The position numbers and the translations under genes are program-made. The notes beneath the pieces are model-generated. The model did no database searches. It was not told the origin of the DNA and saw only the letters and a list, made by a program, of their open reading frames with translations. Source: Microbacterium pseudoresistens (GTDB taxonomy: Bacteria; Actinomycetota; Actinomycetes; Actinomycetales; Microbacteriaceae). From it: a stretch of DNA of 64,000 bases. Within the stretch, counting starts at the first letter, position 1, and each line of letters begins with the position of its first letter. Below are positions 9,062-17,728 of this stretch, in pieces. The stretch covers positions 310,001 to 374,000 of the forward strand of contig NZ_JACCBH010000001.1 of the NCBI RefSeq assembly GCF_013409745.1, written 5' to 3'.

Positions 9062-10752
9062 CGGTTCTCTCCCGTCTTCGGGGATGAGTCGGAGGTGCCC
9101 GTGAGCGCCGCCGTGTGGGCGTCGGCGATGTCGACGACGGCTTTGCGGAGGGTGGGGTCTTCGCCGCGGGCCAGTCCCGCGTACTCGAGGCGGACACCGT
9201 CGTCGGTCGGGTGTGCTTTGATCCAGATGCGGCGTCGGGGCACGAAGAGCCCGGCGAAGAGGCCGAGCATCGCGAAGATTGAGAAGGCCAGCACCCATCC
9301 GGCGGTCGGGTCGCGCTGGATCTGCAGCGACGCGAATCGCTTGACCGGGTCCTCAGGCGACGCGATCTCCCAGGTGACGGTGCCCCACCCGTTCGGCAGG
9401 TCGGCGGTCTCCCCCGGGGTCAGCTCGATGGAGTCCACTCCCGTCGTGCCACCGGTGAGCTGGGTGAGCCCGCCGGTTTCGAGAGTGTATACCGATCGCG
9501 GAGTGCCATCGTCGATACCGAGATCGCCGCTGTACACGTTGAAGGTGAGCAGCGGGTTGATGACGTCGCCGTAGATGGAGGTGTAAGCGCCGGAGTCCAG
9601 CACACCTGCAGTGGGATAGAAGAACCCCGTCAGACCGACCTGCTCGGGCAGCCCGTCGGGGATCTTGATGATCCCAAGGGAGGTCATGTTCGAGTCCTGC
9701 GGGAGGAACGGCTGCGACTCGGTGTACACAAGTTCTCCGGCCGCATCGCGTACGGTGATCGTGGGGGCGTAGCCATTGCCCAGCAGATGGATGCGGTCGC
9801 CGGCGACGGAGATGGGATAGTTCACGATCACACTCTCGGCCCGGTCCTGCTCACCGGGGATGCGGACTGTGACGTCGGCGGAGAAGTCTCCCGCCTGCCC
9901 AGCCCCCGGCGTGCCAGGCGGCTGATATGTGACCTGGAACTCGTCAAGGGTGAGCGAGTACGGGGCGAGGCCGGTGCCGTCGATGAACCGGCCGGCATCG
10001 AACGAGGAGTAGTCGCTGAGAGCGTTGACGAAGGTGGTGCCCTCGACGACGACACGCTGGCCTGTGTAGGAGAAGCCGCCTCCGAGACCGACGGAGACGA
10101 GCACGCCGATCAGCGCGGTGTGGAAGACGAGGTTGCCGGTCTCGCGCAGGTATCCGCGCTCGGCGGACACAGAGAGCGTCCCGCGGCCGTCGTAGCGGTG
10201 CACCCGATAGCCGGTGCGCCGCAGCTGCCTCTCAGCGGCATCGACCGCCTCGCGTGCCCGTTCCGCAGGATCGGTGGCCGAAACTGTGCGCTCGTCATAG
10301 TCGGCGAGCCGGGACAGGCGCGCCGGCGTGCGGGGAGGCTGGGATCGGAGGGCCTTGTAGTGGTGTTTCGTGCGCGGGGTTACGCATCCGATCAGCGACG
10401 TGAACAGCAGCAGGTAGATCGCCGAGAACCATGGCGACAGGTACACGTCGAACAGCCCTATGGCATCCACGATCGGATAGGCCTCGGGGTTCTCGCGCTG
10501 CCACTGGATCACCCCGTTGGGGTCAGCGCTGCGCTGCGGGAACAGCGATCCGGGCACGGCGGCGATCGCCAGCAGCAGCAACAACACCAGGGCGGTGCGC
10601 ATGCTGGTCAGCTGACGCCACGCCCATCTCGCCCACCCCATGATCCCTAACGTCGGCTGGGCGATGGCAGAGTCGTTGCCGTCGGCGTGGTCGTCGGGTC
10701 GCAGGGGGTCGACGGGCGCGTCGGTGATGGTCTCAGAGCGGGAGGGGGACAT
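9058..10752 (-). CDS. resB: Cytochrome c biogenesis protein ResB/Ccs1
   Basis: 564 residues. Three N-terminal membrane helices (LVLLLLLAIAAVPGSLFP; WFSAIYLLLFTSLIGC; LVFHTALIGVLVSVGLGGG) precede a large extracytoplasmic domain and a final helix (AFSIFAMLGLFAGLF) with a basic cytoplasmic tail. This is the ResB architecture. It holds apocytochrome c and works with CcsB in heme attachment. Its start overlaps the end of ccdA by 20 bp, and its stop overlaps the zinc-ribbon remnant by ATGA. With ccdA, the TlpA-like gene and ccsB, the System II set is complete. Confidence 0.94.
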   Translation of the reverse strand: MSPSRSETITDAPVDPLRPDDHADGNDSAIAQPTLGIMGWARWAWRQLTSMRTALVLLLLLAIAAVPGSLFPQRSADPNGVIQWQRENPEAYPIVDAIGLFDVYLSPWFSAIYLLLFTSLIGCVTPRTKHHYKALRSQPPRTPARLSRLADYDERTVSATDPAERAREAVDAAERQLRRTGYRVHRYDGRGTLSVSAERGYLRETGNLVFHTALIGVLVSVGLGGGFSYTGQRVVVEGTTFVNALSDYSSFDAGRFIDGTGLAPYSLTLDEFQVTYQPPGTPGAGQAGDFSADVTVRIPGEQDRAESVIVNYPISVAGDRIHLLGNGYAPTITVRDAAGELVYTESQPFLPQDSNMTSLGIIKIPDGLPEQVGLTGFFYPTAGVLDSGAYTSIYGDVINPLLTFNVYSGDLGIDDGTPRSVYTLETGGLTQLTGGTTGVDSIELTPGETADLPNGWGTVTWEIASPEDPVKRFASLQIQRDPTAGWVLAFSIFAMLGLFAGLFVPRRRIWIKAHPTDDGVRLEYAGLARGEDPTLRKAVVDIADAHTAALTGTSDSSPKTGENR

Positions 10753-11494
10753 TGATCACCACCTGCTGGAGGGCGGACATCATGACAGTCCACAGCCCGG
10801 TCACCATCAGGATGCCGAGGAGGACGAGCATTCCCCCGCCGACGATGTTCAGGGTGCGGATGTGGCGGCGCAGGAATGCGACCGACCGGGATGCCCATCC
10901 CCATCCGAGAGCGAGCGCGAGGAAAGGCAGGCCGAGCCCGAGCGAGTAGGCCAGGCCCAGGAGGCCCGCCCGAGCTGGGTCGCCGAGGTTCCAGGAGACC
11001 GACAGGATCGCGGCGAGCGTCGGGCCGATGCACGGTGTCCACCCGACGCCGAGGGCGAACCCGAGCAGCGGTGCGCCGAGCAGCCCAGCACGGGTCTGCA
11101 GGCGTGGGCGGAGGGTGCGCTGCGCGATCCCGAAGAACCCGATGAATACCAGGCCGAGGATGATCACTACGACACCGAACACACGGGTCAGGACGTTCGC
11201 ATATTGCAGCAGCAACAACCCGAACGTCCCGCCCAGGATCGTCACGGTAACGAACACGACAGTGAACCCGGCTATGAACAGGAACACGCCCAGCAGCAGC
11301 CGCATGCGCTCCGCCGTCGCCGCGCCGGTCGACCCGCGTGCGGCGGTGCCGCTCGAGGTGCCGCCGAGGTACCCGAGGTATCCGGGCACCAGAGGCAGCA
11401 CGCACGGGGAGACGAAGGAGATCAGGCCCGCAAGGGTCGCGATCGGGACCGCGACCCACAGGGCGCCGTCTGCGACGAGATCTCCCGGGTTCAT
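10733..11494 (-). CDS. ccdA: Cytochrome c biogenesis protein CcdA (thiol reductant transporter)
   Basis: 253 residues with six membrane helices. The two redox cysteines are C31 in SPCVLPLVPGYL and C155 in GWTPCIGPTL, the signatures of the DsbD/CcdA family. It carries reducing equivalents from cytoplasmic thioredoxin to exported thiol proteins. The likely recipient is the TlpA-like lipoprotein encoded directly upstream, whose stop overlaps this start (ATGA). It extends 20 bp into resB. Confidence 0.95.
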   Translation of the reverse strand: MNPGDLVADGALWVAVPIATLAGLISFVSPCVLPLVPGYLGYLGGTSSGTAARGSTGAATAERMRLLLGVFLFIAGFTVVFVTVTILGGTFGLLLLQYANVLTRVFGVVVIILGLVFIGFFGIAQRTLRPRLQTRAGLLGAPLLGFALGVGWTPCIGPTLAAILSVSWNLGDPARAGLLGLAYSLGLGLPFLALALGWGWASRSVAFLRRHIRTLNIVGGGMLVLLGILMVTGLWTVMMSALQQVVINVPLPL

Positions 11495-12090
11495 GGTGAT
11501 TCCCCAAGGACGTCGCGGACGAGGGTGGACAGGATGGATGCGCTCTGCAGCTGCCCGATGATCCGCGCAGCGACCCGCCCCTCCCGGTCGACCACGAGCG
11601 TCGTCGGAGTCGCCTGGATCGGGGTGACCTGCGCGAACACCAACTTGACCTTGCCGTCATTGACGTCGATCACGCTGGGGTAGGTAACGTTGTTGTCCCT
11701 GGCGAAGGAGAGCGCTGTGGCGGGCTGGTCGTAGGTGTTCACGCCAAGGAAGGACACGCCCTGGTCCTGGTACTCCTGCCACACCTCCTCCAGCATCGGC
11801 GCTTCGACGATGCACGGTCCGCAGGCGGCGTACCAGAAGTTCACGACCAGCACCTCGCCTCGGTAGTCGTCGCCGGAGACTGTCTCCCCGGTCTCGGTGA
11901 CACCCTCGAAGGCCACCGGGTCGCCCCGCTCTCCCGCTGCGATCTCCTGCACCTGGAAGTCCCCAGAGATGTACCCCTTCTCATCCCCCTCCTGGTACTG
12001 CTGCGCCAGGGAGTCGCTCGCGGCGCACCCCGTCAGAGCGATGGCACCCAGGAGTACCGCGACGACAGCGACCATGATCCGGCAGGTCAT
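11491..12090 (-). CDS. TlpA/ResA-type thioredoxin-fold lipoprotein
   Basis: 199 residues. An N-terminal hydrophobic signal ends in a lipobox with C22 (LTGC), so it should be an outward-facing lipoprotein. The thioredoxin-like AhpC-TSA/Redoxin fold has the active site CGPC at residues 90-93 (WYAACGPC) and a cis-Pro region IQATPTTLVV. Such proteins reduce the CxxCH motif of apocytochrome c and receive electrons from CcdA. The ATG at 12090 was chosen because it overlaps the preceding stop and places the signal peptide at the N-terminus. Confidence 0.92.
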   Translation of the reverse strand: MTCRIMVAVVAVLLGAIALTGCAASDSLAQQYQEGDEKGYISGDFQVQEIAAGERGDPVAFEGVTETGETVSGDDYRGEVLVVNFWYAACGPCIVEAPMLEEVWQEYQDQGVSFLGVNTYDQPATALSFARDNNVTYPSVIDVNDGKVKLVFAQVTPIQATPTTLVVDREGRVAARIIGQLQSASILSTLVRDVLGESP

Positions 12091-12422
12091 GGTCGACGCA
12101 CCTTGATCAGTGCCCCCGCGACCAGAAAAACGATGGCCGCAGCCGGCTGCGCCGCCGCCCAGACCGGACCTGTGAACGGGAAGGGCACGACCGGGTTCCA
12201 CAGCACGAGGACCGCGACGAACACAGGAATCCACCACCATTGGCGTGCCTGCCCGGCAAACCAGGCCACGATCGCTGCGAGGATCGCTGTCACGAACAGC
12301 ACCACCTGGAACAGACCGCCGTTCGTCCACAGCGGAGCGGTGAACAGCACGGCCGCACCCAACAGTCCCGGTGCCAGAGCATTGCGCTGGAAGGTGGACG
12401 GGGTGCGTTGCTTCGCGCTCAT
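12087..12422 (-). CDS. Small four-helix membrane protein (DUF6804-like)
   Basis: 111 residues with four predicted membrane helices and the motif WNPVVPFPF in the loop before the last helix. It resembles the DUF6804 family of small actinobacterial membrane proteins; that assignment is from memory and moderate. Its start overlaps the lspA stop and its stop overlaps the TlpA-like start, both by ATGA, so it is an integral part of the operon. Function unknown. Confidence 0.65.
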   Translation of the reverse strand: MSAKQRTPSTFQRNALAPGLLGAAVLFTAPLWTNGGLFQVVLFVTAILAAIVAWFAGQARQWWWIPVFVAVLVLWNPVVPFPFTGPVWAAAQPAAAIVFLVAGALIKVRRP

Positions 12423-12937
12423 GCGGCACCTGCTTCCACTCGTGCCGAGCGAGCCGGCTCGACCGTGCGCCGTCGGGTCCAGGTCACCCCGAGAAGGAGG
12501 ACGACGCCGATACCGAGGGCGATGTCGGCGAGGTTCCCGATGAACAGGTTCCCGTAGGCGAGGAAGTCGGTCACATGCCCGACGCCGAACCCGGGTGGTG
12601 AGAACAGCCGGTCGATCAAGTTCCCTAGTGCGCCGCCCAGGATGAACCCGAACGCCACCGCGAACTCTGCCGTGCGTGCACGGCTCGCCGCGAGAAACAC
12701 CCAGACCACCGCTCCGACTCCGACCAGGGTGATCACGCCAGTAAACCCGGACCCGAGGGAGAGGATCGCACCCGGATTGAACGCGAGCTGGAGGCCGAAC
12801 AGGTCACCCAGGAGCGGGATACGAGTCTCCTCGCTCAGCGTCGCGAGAGCAGCCGCCTTCGTGGCCTGATCGATCACCACGATCCCCGCCGCCACAAGGG
12901 CAGTCACCGCGAGATATCGCGCCCGGTTAGGACTCAT
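12419..12937 (-). CDS. lspA: Lipoprotein signal peptidase II
   Basis: 172 residues with four membrane helices. The catalytic aspartates are D124 (HVTDFL) and D138 (GNLADIAL); the conserved GNLIDR is at 105-110. It cleaves prolipoprotein signal peptides ahead of the lipid-modified cysteine. ATG 12937 has AAAGGAGAA upstream and overlaps the end of the copC-like gene by 11 bp. A chromosomal lspA probably exists elsewhere, making this an accessory copy coupled to the island's lipoproteins (inference). Confidence 0.92.
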   Translation of the reverse strand: MSPNRARYLAVTALVAAGIVVIDQATKAAALATLSEETRIPLLGDLFGLQLAFNPGAILSLGSGFTGVITLVGVGAVVWVFLAASRARTAEFAVAFGFILGGALGNLIDRLFSPPGFGVGHVTDFLAYGNLFIGNLADIALGIGVVLLLGVTWTRRRTVEPARSARVEAGAA

Positions 12938-13667
12938 CAGTGTTCTCCTTTCCCTGCTGTGCCGCACGATCACGACGGCGCCGGTTACGACCGGCCATGA
13001 CCGTCAGCAGTGCTGAGCTGCCCAGGAGGGCAACTCCCCCGGTGATGACCAGAATGGGGAGGGCCGCGAGATCCGCGCTCGGTTGGCTGTGGATGTCTCC
13101 GTTCCCGGACGCAGCACTCGGCGTCGCGGTCTCCGTACCCTCCTCCGATGGAGAAGGGCTACTCACCGGCGTGGGACTACTCGTGGGGGTGGGGCTGCTC
13201 GTCAGCGTCCCCGTCGGCTCCACCATGAACGTGTACTCGTCGCTGATCGGATGCCCGTCGCTGGACACCACCCGCCACCTCACCGTGACCTCGCCGACGA
13301 CCGACCCGTCGGACAGGTCCTGTGTGACCGTCGCCTCGAGGACCTCGGGGGCGCCGTTGGCGAGGTTGCTGCCATCTTCCGCGAGGACCTCGATCACCGT
13401 CGCACCCTCAAGCCCCTGCGGCTCACCTGTGAAAGTGAGGGAGATCTCCGCCGGGACACCAGGTGTGGTTGCGGAGGCTTCGGGGTAGGTGGAGAGCAGT
13501 TCGTCGTGAGCGGCGGCGGGACTCGCCGTGCCGAACACGGTTCCGCCGATGATCAGCAGGGCAGACAAGCTAGCAAACGCGGCGAAGCCACGGCCGCGCC
13601 TATCCGACGTTCGAGAGGTCGAAAGCCCTCGACGGTGGATGGATCTCATGGATTCTGCTTTCTTCAT
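12927..13667 (-). CDS. CopC-domain copper-binding exported protein
   Basis: 246 residues. A long basic N-region and hydrophobic core end at AAAHDELL, so H54 would be the first residue after cleavage. An N-terminal His is the Cu(II) ligand in CopC proteins. A CopC domain follows, with the second conserved histidine in SSDGHPISDEY. Residues ~150-190 are a Ser/Thr/Pro-rich linker with repeated SPTP units, then a C-terminal membrane anchor and basic tail. It probably binds copper outside the cell and passes it to CopD-like proteins such as the fusion at the left edge. Confidence 0.88.
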   Translation of the reverse strand: MKKAESMRSIHRRGLSTSRTSDRRGRGFAAFASLSALLIIGGTVFGTASPAAAHDELLSTYPEASATTPGVPAEISLTFTGEPQGLEGATVIEVLAEDGSNLANGAPEVLEATVTQDLSDGSVVGEVTVRWRVVSSDGHPISDEYTFMVEPTGTLTSSPTPTSSPTPVSSPSPSEEGTETATPSAASGNGDIHSQPSADLAALPILVITGGVALLGSSALLTVMAGRNRRRRDRAAQQGKENTDES

Positions 13668-14671
13668 GGGCGTTCGATGATGTGGCGGGCGATGATCGTG
13701 GCATCTCGAAAGACTCCTGCGATGGTGTCCGAGCCCCCACCGCCGTACTGGGGGATCCCGGCGACGAACATTCCCGGCAGCCCGGTCATCGTCCGCTGGG
13801 GAGGAACGGTCCGGGCGTCATCCGGTAGCCAGTCGTCACCAGGGTCGAATCCGGTCGCGAGAATCACGGACCCCGGCGTTGCCACTGTTCCGTCGACGAA
13901 TGTGACAGCGTTCCTCCCCGCCTTTGCCACTGCAGGGCGGATGCTTACGCCAACATCACGCAATTGTTCGTAGTTGTCCCCGAATACCGGCTCCGGTCGC
14001 GATCCTCGGGCAAAGAGTTGCCTTCGCAGGTACCGCGATGCCGGCTTGTGCCTACGAGCCGTGCGAACAGCCAAGGTCACCGCATGCGACGGTGCGAGTT
14101 CACGGGCCAACTCCACACCGCTGTTCCCGCCGCCGACGATGAGCACATCGTTCGTGGGAATCTGCCGCGGATACAGATACTCGCTGCTGTGCAGCACAAC
14201 CCCGGGCACCTGAAGCTCCTTTGCCCATGTCGGGGTGCGCGGATGTGTGGCGGCACCCGTTGCGCACACGACGTTTCGTGTCTGCACCTCGCCTTCCGTG
14301 GTCGACAGGTGCAAGACCGAGCCGGACCCGCGCCGCTCCAAACCTGTCGCCCGGACACCCCAGAGAGTCTTGACTCCGAGATCGACCTCGACATCGCTGA
14401 GGTATTCGATCATCTCGTCGACACGCGGCCGCCGTCGTTGATTGCCTGGAAAGGGTAGGCCCGGCAGAGCGCTGTGACGGGCATCGCTAAGAAGCACCAT
14501 CGAGTGCCATCGAGAAGCCCAGCTGCGCAAGCCTGGTGCGGCCTCGTCGATCACGACGAAATCCTGCTGGGGCTGCAGCCCTTTCGCGATCAGGGCGGCC
14601 GCCACGGCGAGACCGGCCTGACCGCTGCCGACGATGATCACTCGTCTATGCGACAGTCCTGCCCGCATCAC
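13664..14671 (-). CDS. FAD/NAD(P)-dependent oxidoreductase, flavin monooxygenase-like (CzcO type)
   Basis: 335 residues. The N-terminal FAD-binding GSGQAGLAVAAALI and the internal NAD(P)-binding GGGNSGVELARELA are both present, with ATGFDPGDDWLP near the C-terminus. This matches flavin-containing monooxygenase-like proteins often annotated CzcO/YdhS. The substrate is unknown. Starts at GTG 14671 or ATG 14668 are both possible, since both overlap the DsbA-like stop. Its stop overlaps the copC-like start by ATGA, placing it firmly in the operon. A redox role in thiol or metal homeostasis is inferred from context. Confidence 0.8.
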   Translation of the reverse strand: MMRAGLSHRRVIIVGSGQAGLAVAAALIAKGLQPQQDFVVIDEAAPGLRSWASRWHSMVLLSDARHSALPGLPFPGNQRRRPRVDEMIEYLSDVEVDLGVKTLWGVRATGLERRGSGSVLHLSTTEGEVQTRNVVCATGAATHPRTPTWAKELQVPGVVLHSSEYLYPRQIPTNDVLIVGGGNSGVELARELAPSHAVTLAVRTARRHKPASRYLRRQLFARGSRPEPVFGDNYEQLRDVGVSIRPAVAKAGRNAVTFVDGTVATPGSVILATGFDPGDDWLPDDARTVPPQRTMTGLPGMFVAGIPQYGGGGSDTIAGVFRDATIIARHIIERP

Positions 14672-15375
14672 CGATCACCGTTCACCGCTGCTTCGATGGC
14701 GTTCTCGAGGTCGTCCAGCTGCTGCAAATCGAGCTGCTCGCCCTCGAGGAAGAACGTCGGCGTGCTGTTGACGCCGAGCTCCTGTCCCGCGTTGAAGTCG
14801 AACTCGACTCGTTCCAATGTGGCGGGGTCTGCGATGGCGGTGTCGTACGCGGCCATGTCCAGTCCGATCTCCTCAGCGAAACCCCGAAAGAGATCAGCAC
14901 GGGATTCCTGGGCCTCGCCCCACTCCGCCTGCGTCTCAAACAGTCGGCCGTACATCTCCTCCAGCCGATCCTGCTGGGCAGCAGCCTCCGCGGCCAACGC
15001 CGCGTTCTGTGAGTTGAAATGTCCGGGAAGCGGGAAGTACCGCACCACGTAGGTGATCTCTCCCGCGAATCTCTCACGAAGATCCTCGACGATCGGATAG
15101 AACATCCCGCAGGCCTCGCACTCGAAATCGAGGAACTCAACGACCTCGACAGCACCCTCCCCACCGTCGTCGAGGATGTGCGAACTAGCGTCAACAACCG
15201 CGGGCGGCGGAACTGTCTGCCCGTCCGGCACCTCGGCTGAAGGGGCGGTCGGGTCTTGGCTATTAATCACCACATAGATGATCGCTGCCACGACAAGGGC
15301 GGCGACGATCCCTGCGCTGATCAGGATCGGCCGCCAGTTGAAAGCGGGGTCGCGCGGCTTTCCAGAAGGGTTCAT
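14668..15375 (-). CDS. Membrane-anchored DsbA-family thiol oxidoreductase
   Basis: 235 residues. One N-terminal membrane anchor (~residues 17-38) is followed by a Pro/Thr-rich linker and a DsbA-like thioredoxin domain with CEAC at residues 86-89 (FECEAC) and cis-Pro in NSTPTFFL. It likely oxidises or isomerises exported thiols, possibly opposing the reducing CcdA/TlpA branch. ATG 15375 has GGAG at a good distance; TTG 15378 is an alternative. It looks like the first gene of the minus-strand operon. Confidence 0.88.
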   Translation of the reverse strand: MNPSGKPRDPAFNWRPILISAGIVAALVVAAIIYVVINSQDPTAPSAEVPDGQTVPPPAVVDASSHILDDGGEGAVEVVEFLDFECEACGMFYPIVEDLRERFAGEITYVVRYFPLPGHFNSQNAALAAEAAAQQDRLEEMYGRLFETQAEWGEAQESRADLFRGFAEEIGLDMAAYDTAIADPATLERVEFDFNAGQELGVNSTPTFFLEGEQLDLQQLDDLENAIEAAVNGDR

Positions 15376-15468
15376 CAATTACTCCAAACAAGAACAATCG
15401 GCATGGAACAGGCACCGGGAGGGTATCCGGGTGCGAAGTGCCGTCCGCACGAGACGGCATGCCAAATA

Positions 15469-15921
15469 TCAGGTTCGGGAAAGACCCAACTGTGTCAGCG
15501 ACAGTGCCCCGGTCCGGGCAACGATGATGCGCACCGGGACGAGCCAGAGTGCCATCCATCGGGGGACGAGATATGCGACCCCCCGACGGCGCGAAACCAT
15601 CCGAGCAAAGATCACGAAGACGAGCCCGCACAACAAGCCGAGGGCGCACAGCGCTGCCCCGACGAGGACCCCCGCCGTCGAGGCATCGGCGGCTGCCATA
15701 TGCTCGTCGACAGTACTCCCGGGCTCTCCCGAAGCAAGGTGCGGATCGAGGAGTGTGCTCGCCACGAGCAGTGAAGACGAAGCCTCCTCGCTCTCGGAAT
15801 GCGATGCACCCGCTGCCCCCAGAAGCAGGAGGAGAGCCAAGCCGACTGCCGTAATGATCCTCGTTATCAGAAGCTGCTCACTGAGCACCCTTGAGGGTTG
15901 CACTTGAGCCGAGGGGACCAT
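15469..15921 (-). CDS. Hypothetical two-helix membrane protein
   Basis: 150 residues starting MVPSAQVQPS, with hydrophobic segments at about residues 19-38 and 83-107 and a Ser/Glu-rich exposed loop between them containing DPHLASG and DEHMAAADA. That His/Asp/Glu-rich loop could bind metal, but this is speculation. GGAG lies close to ATG 15921. It is separated from the DsbA-like gene by about 90 bp on the same strand, so it may lead the operon. I do not recognise a family. Confidence 0.55.
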   Translation of the reverse strand: MVPSAQVQPSRVLSEQLLITRIITAVGLALLLLLGAAGASHSESEEASSSLLVASTLLDPHLASGEPGSTVDEHMAAADASTAGVLVGAALCALGLLCGLVFVIFARMVSRRRGVAYLVPRWMALWLVPVRIIVARTGALSLTQLGLSRT

Positions 15922-16219
15922 CTCTCCAATACTACCGTGCCAACTTTCTGAGTCTCCTCCATGTACGCGGATCCAGCTCTCTAAGCAGATGCTGTGAAAG
16001 CGCATCCCAATTTGACCTAAGCGAATCGGACTATCTACCGTTACAGATCAGTGACGATCGGGTCTGCGATCGAGATAAGTAATCTGCTCCACCGGAAGGA
16101 TCACGATCATTTCTGGGTTACCCGAGCGCGCATCCGAAAAGGCGACGACGACGTCGACAGACCCCGGCTTCCCCGATCGCCCCCTCCTTCGTCGCGATCT
16201 CCGCGGCCAAGGCCGCCCG
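15922..16219. other. Divergent intergenic region without a supported gene
   Basis: About 300 bp between the minus-strand hypothetical gene and the plus-strand M23 peptidase. It looks visibly less GC-rich than the flanks. Short open frames here have no recognisable content. It presumably holds promoters for both directions, but I see no clear -35/-10 pair. Confidence 0.4.
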
Positions 16220-17029
16220 GTGTCACAGGAAGCTCCGACGACCCACCAGGCCCCCGTCATCCCGCGGCACGGAACTGAAGCCCCCGTACAGGCAGTGTCT
16301 GCAACACCTCTCCACCGTCCACGCGCCCGGAGCCCGTGGGCTCAAGCAAAGGCACTCGGAGCCGTCCTCGCCGTCAGCGTGTTGATCACCGGCGCCGCCC
16401 TTCCAGGAATATCCGACGCAGAACCGGAGCAGGTCGAGGCCGCGGCCACCGTTGAGACACAGTCCTACACCGCAGGAGAAGACATCCGTGTCGAGGTCCT
16501 CCCTCGCGGGGACTTCTCCGCGACGACAGAGAAAGAGATCGCCGCGTCGCGCGCGCAGGCAATCGCTGCCGCCGTCGCATCTGGCCGGCCCCTCTCGACA
16601 GCTGTGAACCTGCCAACAGCTCAACAGGTTCTCATGCCGTTATCCTCCGGAACCTACTCGATCAGCGACGGGTTCGGCGCCTCTCGTCCGGGTCGCTCGC
16701 ACATGGGTCAAGATCTCGCGGCGTCAATCGGGACGCCCATCTATGCGGCTGTCGAAGGCTGTGTGTCGCTCTCAACCGAGAGCAACAGCGGCTATGGCGT
16801 GAGCATTCAGGTCGAGAGCCTGCTCGATGGAGAGACAGTCAGCACCCTCTACTCGCATCTGAACAGCGGAACCCGTGCGGTCGAGGTCGGGGACTGCGTC
16901 GCTCCCGGCCAGTATCTCGGCGACGTCGGCTCCACCGGCTACGTCTTCGGATCCTGCCTGCATTTCGAGGTCGACATCAACGGTCGCCCCATCGATCCCA
17001 TGCCGTGGCTCAGGAAGAACGTGCAGTGA
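16220..17029 (+). CDS. Secreted M23 (LytM-type) peptidase
   Basis: 269 residues from a GTG start. A hydrophobic segment (AKALGAVLAVSVLITGAALPG) acts as signal or anchor. The C-terminal lysostaphin-like domain has the zinc-binding HMGQD, the LYSHL segment and a final CLHFEVDI. Two of its cysteines (EGC, GDC) flank the fold and may form a disulfide. It probably cuts peptidoglycan cross-links. The GTPIYAA segment is identical in the conjugative hydrolase at 22094-23713, so it may be a relative associated with the element. A terminator-like hairpin follows. Confidence 0.85.
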   Translation: MSQEAPTTHQAPVIPRHGTEAPVQAVSATPLHRPRARSPWAQAKALGAVLAVSVLITGAALPGISDAEPEQVEAAATVETQSYTAGEDIRVEVLPRGDFSATTEKEIAASRAQAIAAAVASGRPLSTAVNLPTAQQVLMPLSSGTYSISDGFGASRPGRSHMGQDLAASIGTPIYAAVEGCVSLSTESNSGYGVSIQVESLLDGETVSTLYSHLNSGTRAVEVGDCVAPGQYLGDVGSTGYVFGSCLHFEVDINGRPIDPMPWLRKNVQ

Positions 17030-17034
17030 GATCA

Positions 17035-17060
17035 GTTCAGCTCCGGAAAAGGGGCTGAAC
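17035..17060 (+). terminator. Hairpin terminator after the M23 peptidase gene
   Basis: GTTCAGCTCC and GGGGCTGAAC form a 10-bp stem (one G-U pair) around the loop GGAAAA, starting 5 bp after the stop. There is no long T tract, as is common in high-GC actinobacteria. Confidence 0.55.
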
Positions 17061-17467
17061 AATCATCGACCTGCTGAGGCCGAACAGCGCGCCGACGCCC
17101 GTGGGGAGAAAGGGTGGTCCGCCCGGGGCATACCTCCTCAGCGGCCGCAGCACACTACTGGGCCACTCCGCATCTCGTACACTCGCGGCGTGGGCTATGT
17201 CGGTGAGCCCGAAGCCAACGTCTCGCAGAACCCAGGGCAGTGCACAGCAGGATGCGGGACACTATCGGGATATGGAACGCTTCTGGTGCCGCAATTCAGG
17301 TGGTGGCCTTCATGTTTTCTCGGCTGGGACGACCCCGCAAAGGAGAAAACCGTCTGGGACTACTGCCTCACCGTGCTGCGCCCCTATCTGAACTGACCAA
17401 ACATACCCCACCTGAGCAGACGTATCAACGGGCAACTCTTCATCGCCCAACAGAAAGTGAGCACACC
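17061..17467. other. Region without a supported gene
   Basis: About 400 bp between the M23 terminator and the truncated serine hydrolase. Several short overlapping plus-strand frames exist, but none has a domain, a good ribosome site or plausible composition. It looks like degraded or recombined DNA. Confidence 0.4.
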
Positions 17468-17719
17468 ATGACCAGAGAACGTACCGCGACCGATTCATTC
17501 GCTGACATCAGAGAACTGTTCGAGAGCAAGCTCGACGGCAACCAAGAGCTGGGCGCGTCGATCGCGCTCGATATCGACGGCCAGCGGGTTTTCGGTTTCT
17601 GGCGCGGCTACCGCAATCCCGAGCGGATCAACCCCTGGACTCGCGACACCATCATGAACGCCTTCTCGACTACCAAGCTCGCCACTGCCCTGACAGTGCT
17701 CGCGCTCACCGACCGCTGA
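17468..17719 (+). pseudogene. Truncated beta-lactamase-like serine hydrolase (EstB family), N-terminal 83 residues
   Basis: ATG 17468 opens a frame whose content fits the first fifth of class C beta-lactamase-like esterases: ELGASIALDIDGQ, then GFWRGYRNPERINPWTRDTI, then the nucleophile motif STTK (SxxK). The family is normally ~380 residues; here a TGA follows ALTDR, and the sequence after it runs straight into the AraC gene. The catalytic Tyr and C-terminal parts are absent, so it should be inactive. Adjacent decay suggests an old deletion. Confidence 0.75.
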
Positions 17720-17728
17720 CAGCGCGCC

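Noticed and set aside
16875..17396. A 173-codon plus-strand frame overlapping the M23 gene's 3' end
   Set aside because: It is out of frame with the peptidase, reads through its terminator and has no plausible start or domain.
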